From the NCBI GenBank assembly GCA_024699575.1, contig JAILPF010000421.1, positions 1-15,391 on the forward strand: a DNA stretch of 15,391 nt. Direction: 5' to 3'. Below the pieces are notes generated by a model. It had not been told where the DNA came from and did no database searches. It worked only from the letters and a program-made list of their open reading frames with translations. A program made the translations under genes and the position numbers. This DNA comes from Acetatifactor sp. Lineage in GTDB: Bacteria > Bacillota > Clostridia > Lachnospirales > Lachnospiraceae. Below, in pieces: positions 1 through 7,306 of the stretch (the stretch's first letter is position 1; each line of letters starts with the position of its first letter).

Positions 1-1452
1 GGTATAACAGCTCACCCCAAAGTCAAGCAGTGGATTGATACTTTTCACCATATCGCGAAACATTCCTGCAAAATAAGCAATATCCTCCTGAGTCACAAGA
101 TTACCAGGATCATTGAAATGCATAATCACACGATCTGAGCAATCTGCCAGCTGTGCATAAATCGAATAATATTTCTGAAAAGTCTCAATGGCACGCGGAT
201 TCTCATAGGCAAAGTCTGAAATGGACTTATCATAATAAGAAACAGTATTATCCACCCAGCCGTATCCTTCAAATTCCGCTCCCCACACCCATAGGGTAAA
301 CTTCATATCCAGTGAGTGAGCCACATCCGCCATATATCTTAAACGGTCCTGAACATACTCATATCCACCGTATGCAGCCCACGCCGAACACATATCCGTC
401 ACCTGAATTCCGGTGAATCCCATATACTTCATCATCTTGATATATTCATATAGCTGATCATCCGAATAGGAAAGAAGTTCACTTTTTAAGGATGCATTCG
501 GGCTATAGAATTCTCCGCGCGCTACATTTGTCTTCCACAGACAGATAATTGGTTCCCGCTCCAGCATCCATGGTTCGCCTTCTACATGATATGACCGGTC
601 GGTAATATTCAACACACCTGCATGGGATAGAACATGTTCTCTCTCCTCCCCAGCGAATGCCCATCCAAGATAACAGTTGGCAAAAAGTTGAATATGCTCT
701 ATGCATTCTTCCCATGATTGTCCTTGAATGATAATCTCACCGCCATCGATACTGATTGGCTCATCTCCCGTCTTGGCATCACTGATAAGGGTAAGCGTAG
801 GATAATCTCCCTGTTTTTCCGTAATCTCCAGGCATCTGCCACTGCTCTCTGCAATATATCTCTGCAAAAGTCTGGCCGCTTCCAATGCCTGTTTTTTATG
901 AGACGATATCACAATCTTGTATTCTTCAATAGGCCGGCTCCCCACCAGAATGTCGGACGGTATATCCAATCCAGAATCTGCCATAATGCTCTCGTCTCCA
1001 AGATAACGGCCATTTTCTTCAGCATAATCAGAAATTCTGAAAATTCCCCTGGTGAATCCGGTCTGAGACTTGGCAAACAGATAAACATTACTGATTCCAT
1101 GCGCAATCAGATATCCGTTTTCCGTGATTCCATCCATGCACAATCCACGCTCCTCGGCCATTTTCTCCCCTCCGAGGTAGATAATTTTCGCCTGGTCTAC
1201 TTCCATATCTTCTTGAATTTGGGGCTTCTTTCCGTAAATATCTCCAAGAATGCGCTGAACAAGTTCAGTACTTTCTCCGTCAACATTCTCTGTATCAGGG
1301 GAAAGAATCATACGTTGAAGGTACATGACCGGCATTCTTTCCCTGTATTTCTTAACTCCATACTTCGCTGTAGTTAACATTACACACCCCAATAAAACTC
1401 CGAGTGTCGCAAAGAGACATATTTTTCTTGTCTTACTAATCTTGTTGCCCAT
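1..1452 (-). CDS. Membrane-anchored glycoside hydrolase-like protein, 3' end cut off by window edge
   Basis: An open frame of 484 codons runs without a stop from the start to the left edge, so the C-terminus is missing. Two in-frame ATGs lie close together (1458 and 1452). The only ribosome site, GGAG (complement of 1460-1463), sits 1 base from the first and 7 from the second, so the second is chosen. Residues 1-30 are a basic stretch plus a hydrophobic segment, an N-terminal anchor; the LLGC within it is a weak lipobox at best. Residues about 85-150 and 175-275 resemble the small alpha/beta domain that precedes the barrel in alpha-glucuronidase or hexosaminidase-type enzymes (for example GFTRGIFR and EAARLLQRYIAE). 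From about 300 a TIM-barrel-like region begins, with FTLWVWGAEFEG at about 385-396 and VIMHFNDPG at 442-450. The exact family and catalytic residues cannot be assigned. It lies 38 bases after the HD-GYP gene, probably in the same transcript. An extracytoplasmic glycan-acting role is inferred. Confidence 0.6.
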   Translation of the reverse strand, partial: MGNKISKTRKICLFATLGVLLGCVMLTTAKYGVKKYRERMPVMYLQRMILSPDTENVDGESTELVQRILGDIYGKKPQIQEDMEVDQAKIIYLGGEKMAEERGLCMDGITENGYLIAHGISNVYLFAKSQTGFTRGIFRISDYAEENGRYLGDESIMADSGLDIPSDILVGSRPIEEYKIVISSHKKQALEAARLLQRYIAESSGRCLEITEKQGDYPTLTLISDAKTGDEPISIDGGEIIIQGQSWEECIEHIQLFANCYLGWAFAGEEREHVLSHAGVLNITDRSYHVEGEPWMLEREPIICLWKTNVARGEFYSPNASLKSELLSYSDDQLYEYIKMMKYMGFTGIQVTDMCSAWAAYGGYEYVQDRLRYMADVAHSLDMKFTLWVWGAEFEGYGWVDNTVSYYDKSISDFAYENPRAIETFQKYYSIYAQLADCSDRVIMHFNDPGNLVTQEDIAYFAGMFRDMVKSINPLLDFGVSCYT

Positions 1453-1490
1453 TTTCATGCTCCAGTTATTTCATTAAATGCCACCAAATA

Positions 1491-4028
1491 CTACGCAATA
1501 TTCGATGTAGCATCTCGATAAATCCGTTCAATCTCCTTCATTTCTTCAAAATGTCGTACAAACGCATCCACTACTGCCGGATCAAAATGCTCCCCCCGCT
1601 CACTGATGATTATCTCGTAGGCCTCCTCCACTGTCTTTGCTTCCTTGTAACAACGTTGGCTCACTACAGCGTCAAAAGCATCCGCCAGAGCAGTAATTCT
1701 TGCCTCGATGGATATTTCTTCTCCTCTGAGTCCCGCATATCCCTTACCGTTCCATTTTTCATGGTGTTCAAGAGCTATGTGCCTTGCATATTCCATAATC
1801 TTGCCGGGAGCATTTCGAAGAAGTACTTCTCCGTCAATTGTATGGTGTTTCATAATCTCAAACTCTTCGGCAGTAAGTTTACCGGGCTTCGCCAGAATAT
1901 CCTGCGGAACCATCAATTTACCCACATCATGCAGAATAGCGGCTGTACTGATATACTCCAATTCCTGATTTTCAAATCCAAAATCCTGTGCCAAAATTCT
2001 GACATATTCACCTACACGGCGAATATGATTACCGGTCTCCCCGGACTTCGCCTCTGTGAGGCTGGCAAGAGAAATCATTACCTCCTGCTGGCTTTGCCTG
2101 ATTTCCTCATTTTTCTGTTCATTTTCTTCCATCAATGTGCCAATGCGCATGGTCATCTGATTGACAGCCTTGGAAATGTCTCCCAGTTCATCTTCATAAT
2201 CTTCACGGAGTCTATATTGCATATCCCCCTCTGCAATCTCGTTAATCGCCACATGAAGCCTGTTAAATCTTCTGGTAAACATCCAGGAGAACAGGTATGT
2301 GCCGGCAAACAGCATCAGAATCAGCGCATAGGTAATCGCATTTGTCCACATTGCCATAAATCTGTTGCGAATTTGGTAAAACGGCTCATATAAGCAACAG
2401 TAACCAATCAATTGACCGCTCTCATCATAAAATCCGGTACTTGCAATTACATGTTCATCATAATAGATTACATCCTCCTGCTGTTCATAGCTGATATCGG
2501 AAATGGCAAGCCCCACAACATAGGACTGCACATGTGACAAATCACTTTTGCCACGGTTGGAAGCAATGTCACTGGCATGATTGTTCCCCTGCAAAGGCAC
2601 CATCAGTACAATCGCTTCCTCGGAGCCGTTCTTATACTCTCCAAAAGAGTCCACCAAAATCTGTCTGGTCTCCTCATATTCCGATGTTTCAAAAAAATCG
2701 CCCTTCTTTGCTAATTCAAAAATAGCAGGATCGATATTATTTTTGGCGATGCGAAGTAGAGACTGGCTTTGACGCATGATATCCTGCTGATACATCGTGC
2801 GCTCTCTCCGATAGATTCCAAGCACTCCACAGAGTGAAACAATACAGATAAATGCACTGTATAAAAAAATTTTCCAGAACAATGTGCGACCATGAAGCAT
2901 CAATTGATAGAGCATCAACAGAAAATCTATAACAAGCAATATTATTCCCATAGGAAAAGCTATTGTAATCAAAACATTTTTCAGCAACCCCCAGAATACA
3001 TATAAATAATTTGCACGCACATAAGAGGGCAACAGTCTGACTGTGTCATCTTCCAGAATCCACATCTGTTTATCCGATATCCCGCATAACCATCCGTTCT
3101 GCATCCCAAGGTAGGTAGCTTTCTCCCTCAGGGTACGTCCGTCTGCAGTCAGATTCCACGGTTGTAGTCCGAGCGAATCATCAGCATTCAGATAATATAA
3201 CCTCTTTGCCCAGTTATCTCTCACATAATAGATACCACCCTGCTCAAAGCAAAAACTGGCTCTGACCTCGTCCAAATCATCCATGGACACAGCGTGCTCC
3301 TGCAAAATCGTCTGATTTCCACCGAAAGTTCCCACACCGATTTCGCCGGTAAATTTCACATATATATACTGATTATTCCCCACATAATTCAAATGGGAAT
3401 AAAGAAATGTAGTGGCAGATTCCACATCACCTATCTTTTGTACCTGTCGGGTATCCAGATTGATTTCCATTACAACAGTGTGTTTTTCACCATACTGTAT
3501 AACATATAACGTTGAATTCCCATTATACCCCAGTAATACTTTTCGATAACAGTTTTCCTGATTTGCAGTCTGAAGTGTATAGTCTATCGCATACAACTCA
3601 CTTATTTTCTTCCCTGTGGTATCATACTCCACAACAGTCTGAGTGAGTAACGTGCTCTCGTTTTCATCCATCTGTGATAATATGGTGTAGAATTTCCCGT
3701 TTGAATCAGTAATCAAATCCGAAAAATAACAGTACTGACCACACTGAATCGTTCTTACAAGATTCCCTTTGTCGTCCATGATAATCAGTTTCCTGTCAGA
3801 ATCATTCATAATAAATCGGTCATCTGATGTTCTGGCAACCGAGGTCGGATTTTCTACGATAAGTCCGACATTTTCCCATGTGTAATGATTTGATATCTCG
3901 GGAAAAAGCCCATGCATATATAAGAATCCAACGGAAAGAAGAAAGAATATCAGAATCATCCTTCCTGATCCAAAATACAATCCGATATATTCATCCAACC
4001 TTCTAAGCCAATCAAACCGGTTTCTCAT
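1491..4028 (-). CDS. Membrane HD-GYP domain protein with two extracellular sensor domains (putative c-di-GMP phosphodiesterase)
   Basis: The product is 845 residues. The start at 4028 is preferred over an upstream in-frame TTG (4043) because GGAAGGAG (complement of 4034-4041) lies 5 bases before the ATG and inside that longer frame. Visible order: membrane segment 24-41; extracellular region 45-340 of short beta-rich repeats resembling an NHL/propeller fold; two membrane segments at about 343-377 and 382-406; a second extracellular domain 407-562; a fourth membrane segment 563-583; HAMP at about 584-640; a short coiled coil; and a C-terminal HD-GYP domain 655-835. The HD-GYP motifs are HDVGK at 700-704, an HH pair at 728-729 and HHEKW at 755-759. 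The GYP signature reads NGKGYA, so Asp and Pro of the usual DGxGYP are changed. Such domains hydrolyse c-di-GMP. Four membrane passes correctly place both sensors outside and the catalytic domain inside. The ligand is unknown. The domain calls are firm for HD-GYP and HAMP, and moderate for the propeller. Confidence 0.88.
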   Translation of the reverse strand: MRNRFDWLRRLDEYIGLYFGSGRMILIFFLLSVGFLYMHGLFPEISNHYTWENVGLIVENPTSVARTSDDRFIMNDSDRKLIIMDDKGNLVRTIQCGQYCYFSDLITDSNGKFYTILSQMDENESTLLTQTVVEYDTTGKKISELYAIDYTLQTANQENCYRKVLLGYNGNSTLYVIQYGEKHTVVMEINLDTRQVQKIGDVESATTFLYSHLNYVGNNQYIYVKFTGEIGVGTFGGNQTILQEHAVSMDDLDEVRASFCFEQGGIYYVRDNWAKRLYYLNADDSLGLQPWNLTADGRTLREKATYLGMQNGWLCGISDKQMWILEDDTVRLLPSYVRANYLYVFWGLLKNVLITIAFPMGIILLVIDFLLMLYQLMLHGRTLFWKIFLYSAFICIVSLCGVLGIYRRERTMYQQDIMRQSQSLLRIAKNNIDPAIFELAKKGDFFETSEYEETRQILVDSFGEYKNGSEEAIVLMVPLQGNNHASDIASNRGKSDLSHVQSYVVGLAISDISYEQQEDVIYYDEHVIASTGFYDESGQLIGYCCLYEPFYQIRNRFMAMWTNAITYALILMLFAGTYLFSWMFTRRFNRLHVAINEIAEGDMQYRLREDYEDELGDISKAVNQMTMRIGTLMEENEQKNEEIRQSQQEVMISLASLTEAKSGETGNHIRRVGEYVRILAQDFGFENQELEYISTAAILHDVGKLMVPQDILAKPGKLTAEEFEIMKHHTIDGEVLLRNAPGKIMEYARHIALEHHEKWNGKGYAGLRGEEISIEARITALADAFDAVVSQRCYKEAKTVEEAYEIIISERGEHFDPAVVDAFVRHFEEMKEIERIYRDATSNIA

Positions 4029-4103
4029 GTATACTCCTTCCAATAATCATCATGTCAGGTATGAAATCAGAACCAATGTACATTTCCCTAGTTGTTGAAC
4101 ATA

Positions 4104-4132
4104 GTTATAGATAATTTATTATATCATGTAAA
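4104..4132 (-). promoter_or_regulatory. Predicted sigma-A promoter for the HD-GYP gene
   Basis: On the minus strand, TTTACA (complement of 4127-4132) and TATAAC (complement of 4104-4109) are separated by exactly 17 bases, a good sigma-A match. Transcription would start near 4097, giving a leader of about 70 bases before the ATG at 4028. The -35 box overlaps the run of T that ends the upstream terminator, so the block boundary is very compact. Confidence 0.6.
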
Positions 4133-4180
4133 AAAAAAACAATCAACCTTGGGTACTATAGCCGAAAAGTTGATTGTTTT
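4130..4180 (-). terminator. Rho-independent terminator after the solute-binding lipoprotein gene
   Basis: The inverted repeat AAAACAATCAAC (4136-4147) pairs with GTTGATTGTTTT (4169-4180). One G-U and two further A-T pairs extend it inward, leaving a loop of about 15 bases (4151-4165). Read on the minus strand, the stem is followed at once by a run of about ten T (complement of 4130-4139). It begins 15 bases after the stop codon at 4196-4198. The stem is A/T-rich, so its efficiency is uncertain. Confidence 0.75.
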
Positions 4181-4195
4181 CAGAATTGTATTTTC

Positions 4196-5170
4196 TTATT
4201 TGTAATCCTTGACGTTAGACTGCTCCACCGGTTCAAACGGGACATATATATATGTGTTCGTTTTATCAGCTCCGTCAATCCGGGAAATCGAATGCCCTTT
4301 GCTCAATTCGATTCCTGCCAGAACCGCAGCCTTTCCCTGTCCGACAGCCGACTGGTATACTGTGAAATTTAAGTCTCCACTTTCCAGCGCAGCCACTCCG
4401 TCTGCAGTTGCATCCACTCCAAGTACCGGAATCTCTGTCGTACTGATATGGTGGGATTTCATACACTTTGCTATCGCAACAGCCATCGTATCATTATGAC
4501 ATACAACCGCATCGTAGGGTTGTTCTGTTCTCAGGAACTGTATAAACTTACTATATGCAATATCACCGCTCCAGTCAGCGTAGTCTTCAAACACATAATT
4601 GACTGTAATCCCATTATCCTGCATCGTATGTTTAAAACCATTCTGACGTCCGACTGCACCGGAATGTCCTTTTTCACCCTTCATCATCACAATGTTAAAC
4701 TCGGTTTTGTCAGGATATAACTCCATTAGACGCTCTGCCTGAAATTGACCTGCCTGTTCCTCACTGGAACCAACATAGACATATTTGTCCGGAACCAGAA
4801 CATCCGCTTCCGGAGCATTGTTGCAAAATATAATGGGGACATCCCCTGCAGCAACTTCAAGTTCCTGAGCGGTTGCAGCATTGACAGGCACACACAAAAT
4901 TGCAGTACATCCATCAGCCACTGCCTGTTTCACTGCTGCCACCTGTTTCTCGACAGTATCGTCCTCCGGTCCGGTTATGACTTCCACTCCTCTGGCGCTG
5001 CCTTCTTCCACTGCCGCATCCGCGAAGGCCTGTCGGAAATCATCTGTTGTATAAGAAATATATAATTTCACCTTTCCGCCTGTTCCACCGGCTGCCGTCT
5101 TCTGTCCGCAGGCAGTGAGTGAAAGCATCAGAATTACCAGGGTTAATATAAAAGATACTACTCTTTTCAT
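4196..5170 (-). CDS. Sugar-type periplasmic-binding-protein family lipoprotein (RbsB/Peripla_BP_4-like), paired with a chemoreceptor
   Basis: The product is 324 residues. The start at 5170 is chosen because AGGAGGAGG (complement of 5180-5188) lies 9 bases upstream; an in-frame ATG at 5194 would overlap the preceding gene and lacks this site. Residues 1-20 are a hydrophobic signal peptide ending in LTAC with Cys21, a lipobox, so the mature protein should be lipid-anchored outside the cell. The rest has the two-lobed type 1 binding-protein pattern: YTTDDFRQAFADAA near the mature N-terminus, AVADGCTAILCVPVNA, the hinge-side GFKHTMQDNGI, DAVVCHNDTMAVAIAKCM and IPVLGVDATADG. The family binds ribose, galactose, other sugars or AI-2. 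No permease or ATPase is next to it. It starts 4 bases after the chemoreceptor gene and is followed by a terminator, which suggests a sensory partner for that receptor, not a transport component. The ligand cannot be read from sequence. Confidence 0.88.
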   Translation of the reverse strand: MKRVVSFILTLVILMLSLTACGQKTAAGGTGGKVKLYISYTTDDFRQAFADAAVEEGSARGVEVITGPEDDTVEKQVAAVKQAVADGCTAILCVPVNAATAQELEVAAGDVPIIFCNNAPEADVLVPDKYVYVGSSEEQAGQFQAERLMELYPDKTEFNIVMMKGEKGHSGAVGRQNGFKHTMQDNGITVNYVFEDYADWSGDIAYSKFIQFLRTEQPYDAVVCHNDTMAVAIAKCMKSHHISTTEIPVLGVDATADGVAALESGDLNFTVYQSAVGQGKAAVLAGIELSKGHSISRIDGADKTNTYIYVPFEPVEQSNVKDYK

Positions 5171-5174
5171 AGAA

Positions 5175-7199
5175 TTATGCCTCCTCCTTATCAATGCGGA
5201 ATTTACTCATATGTTCAGAAAGTCCCTCTGAAGTCTTGGCAAGTTCCACTGCATCATCTGCAACCTTTTGGCTGTTCTCGGTGATATGATTAGCCTGTTC
5301 AACCATGGTCTCTGAGGTGGCAAGAATTTCCTCGGAACTTGCGGCCTGTTCCTCGGACACCGCAGCGACATTGGTCGCTACACTGTCAACTTCCTCAATC
5401 TTACCTAAAACCGCTTGAATCAATTGATTGGTTTCCTGAATGTTACGGAATATTTCATCGAAGGTGTCCACCGCACCCTTGATGGAGACACTGCTCTCAT
5501 CAATATTCTTCGCGCTGCTGTCAGCCTGATTTACCGCATCGCTGACCAACTCATTAATCTGGTCGATGAGGTCGGAAATTGTTTTTACAGAATCGGTGCT
5601 TGTGTTAGCAAGTTTACCGATTTCCTCCGCAACTACTGAGAATCCTCTTCCTGCATCGCCGGCTCTCGCAGCTTCAATGGATGCATTCAAGGACAACAGA
5701 TGTGTCTGTCCTGCAATATCGCCAATCAGTCCGATAATCTTGGTAATCTCCGCAGATGCACTTCCCACCTTGTTGATTGCAGTCTGCAAATTGGACATAT
5801 TCCGTAGAATCATATCCATAGCAGCTCCTACTTCCTGCATTTTAATCTTTGCACTCTCTGAAACCTCTACCGTAAGTTTCATTCTGTCATCGGCTTCATT
5901 TCCCTTTTCGCGGGTATCTGAAACTACATTCGCAAGGACGCTTGCGTTGCTTGCGATGTCATTGACTGATTCAGACAACTGATTAACGGTCTCTTTAAGC
6001 TGATTCATGGATACCCCCTGAATCTTGGCAGCCTCATACATTTCGCCTGCTACAGTGCTACTGTTTTCAGACTGGATACTTAAACTATCCGCTGTCTGAC
6101 GAATATCCGCAATCATTTCTCTCATGGAGCCGGAGAAATTTGCAAGTGACTGTCCCATAATTGCAATTTCATCACGTCCCTTATGTTGTACCTCAATGGT
6201 AAAGTCACCGGTGGCCATCTCTGTGATGTTCCCGGTAAGTCCGGCAATCGGTTTTGCGAGATAATAAATGATCTGGGACATAATCACTCCCAATATTATT
6301 ACTGCAAGGGCCCCGATAATCAGCATTAAAGTACCCAGCCTATCCGCGTCAGCAAAAATCACCTTATCCGGAACATAGGATACCAGAATCCAGCCGGTGT
6401 TTCCTACCTCCTTAAAGCAGGTAAGATTTCCACGAATATCTGTAACAGTATAGTCCCGTTTTCCCAGTTTTTCTGCAACCTTACTTAAAAACGGGTCCCC
6501 ATTATCTGTTTGAAGCTGTGTTCCCAGCAATTCACTGTCCCTGTGAGCGAGAATTGTTAAATTCTCACCATCCACCAAAAAGGAGGATGCTCCCTGCATA
6601 CTGATGGAAGAATTAACAATGACAGTGATAGAGTCCAGAGACATATCCGCACCGATTACCCGAATGGTTTTCCCAAGTTCTTCCACCATTCCTGTTGCAG
6701 AGATAACCAGTCTGCCCTTCTCATCCCGATATGCACTTGTAATGGAAGGCGTAACAGTCGTAAGACCATGCTGATACCATGTCGTATTCTGAAAATCTGT
6801 CATGGATTTGGAAGATTCAAGCGCCTGCTGGAAGGTTCCGTCCGAAGATGCAATATAAATTCCATTCGGGAAATTACTCTCAAACCCATAATATCCGTTC
6901 AAGACCTTCTGCATCTCTGATTTGGGATATTCCACCATCTCCACTGACTGCTTGATTGCAGATATCGTAGCAAGATTTTTCTCAATCCAGCTGTTAATCA
7001 TGGACGCCTGACTTGCTACCGAAGACATCAGGAGTTCCTCGGATGAACTCTTAATCATTGATTTTGATACATTATAAGAAACAAGTGTAAGCAGGATTAC
7101 CATTGCTGAAATAATGGGTAAAATAATAGTCATCATTTTCGCCCTGATAGAATGGAATCCTGCTTTTCTTTTATTGTTTGATTCATTACCTATTGACAT
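5175..7199 (-). CDS. Methyl-accepting chemotaxis protein with dCache sensor domain
   Basis: The product is 674 residues. AAGGAG sits a few bases before the ATG at 7199. Visible order: a cytoplasmic N-terminus; membrane segment 22-44; an extracellular double-Cache sensor at about 45-285, with the typical WYQHGL and [15 protein letters not shown] stretches at about 141-170; membrane segment 287-312; HAMP at about 312-365; and a long coiled-coil signalling domain to about 660. The conserved hairpin tip is present at about 487-531 ([20 protein letters not shown], then [15 protein letters not shown]), where it would contact CheA/CheW. There is no CheR-tethering pentapeptide at the C-terminus, which ends in RIDKEEA. 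In the tip, His replaces the usual Asn after QT, and Gly replaces the usual Arg of EVRxLA. It is first in a two-gene unit with the binding lipoprotein 4 bases downstream. It probably steers motility by direct Cache binding, by docking the liganded lipoprotein, or by both. Confidence 0.95.
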   Translation of the reverse strand: MSIGNESNNKRKAGFHSIRAKMMTIILPIISAMVILLTLVSYNVSKSMIKSSSEELLMSSVASQASMINSWIEKNLATISAIKQSVEMVEYPKSEMQKVLNGYYGFESNFPNGIYIASSDGTFQQALESSKSMTDFQNTTWYQHGLTTVTPSITSAYRDEKGRLVISATGMVEELGKTIRVIGADMSLDSITVIVNSSISMQGASSFLVDGENLTILAHRDSELLGTQLQTDNGDPFLSKVAEKLGKRDYTVTDIRGNLTCFKEVGNTGWILVSYVPDKVIFADADRLGTLMLIIGALAVIILGVIMSQIIYYLAKPIAGLTGNITEMATGDFTIEVQHKGRDEIAIMGQSLANFSGSMREMIADIRQTADSLSIQSENSSTVAGEMYEAAKIQGVSMNQLKETVNQLSESVNDIASNASVLANVVSDTREKGNEADDRMKLTVEVSESAKIKMQEVGAAMDMILRNMSNLQTAINKVGSASAEITKIIGLIGDIAGQTHLLSLNASIEAARAGDAGRGFSVVAEEIGKLANTSTDSVKTISDLIDQINELVSDAVNQADSSAKNIDESSVSIKGAVDTFDEIFRNIQETNQLIQAVLGKIEEVDSVATNVAAVSEEQAASSEEILATSETMVEQANHITENSQKVADDAVELAKTSEGLSEHMSKFRIDKEEA

Positions 7200-7238
7200 A
7201 CTTTCTCCTTTGTCCTTAATCTACTCATACAAATGTTT

Positions 7239-7254
7239 AAATTGCGCACAATTT
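7239..7254. promoter_or_regulatory. Palindromic operator-like site at the chemoreceptor promoter
   Basis: AAATTGCGCACAATTT is palindromic at 14 of 16 positions. It begins 3 bases downstream of the -10 box, so it covers the expected transcription start. This is a classic position for a repressor. The repressor is unknown; no LacI, TetR or GntR-type gene is in the window. Confidence 0.5.
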
Positions 7255-7257
7255 GTA

Positions 7258-7286
7258 ATTATAGGGCTAAGGTACTAGTCTGTCAA
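7258..7286 (-). promoter_or_regulatory. Consensus sigma-A promoter for the chemoreceptor/binding-protein unit
   Basis: On the minus strand a perfect TTGACA (complement of 7281-7286), a 17-base spacer and a perfect TATAAT (complement of 7258-7263) lie in the gap after the phosphorylase gene. The leader would be about 50 bases. No terminator is visible between the phosphorylase stop (7307-7309) and this promoter, so read-through from the catabolic block can add to its expression. Confidence 0.88.
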
Positions 7287-7306
7287 GTAAAATCTTTGTA
7301 TATTTT

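Noticed and set aside
503..1106. Short minus-strand frames at 503-715 and 909-1106
   Set aside because: They lie out of frame inside the partial glycosidase-like gene and have no supporting ribosome site or family.
718..1377. Plus-strand open frame of 219 codons near the left end
   Set aside because: The opposite strand carries an uninterrupted 484-codon frame with a ribosome site, an anchor and glycosidase-like domains, so this is its shadow.
1551..2393. Plus-strand open frame of 280 codons
   Set aside because: It is antisense to the HD-GYP coding region, whose motifs are intact. The plus-strand translation shows no recognisable domain, and no promoter supports it.
4029..4103. c-di-GMP riboswitch in the leader of the HD-GYP gene
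   Set aside because: The leader is only about 70 bases and shows no GEMM-like conserved core or paired helices.
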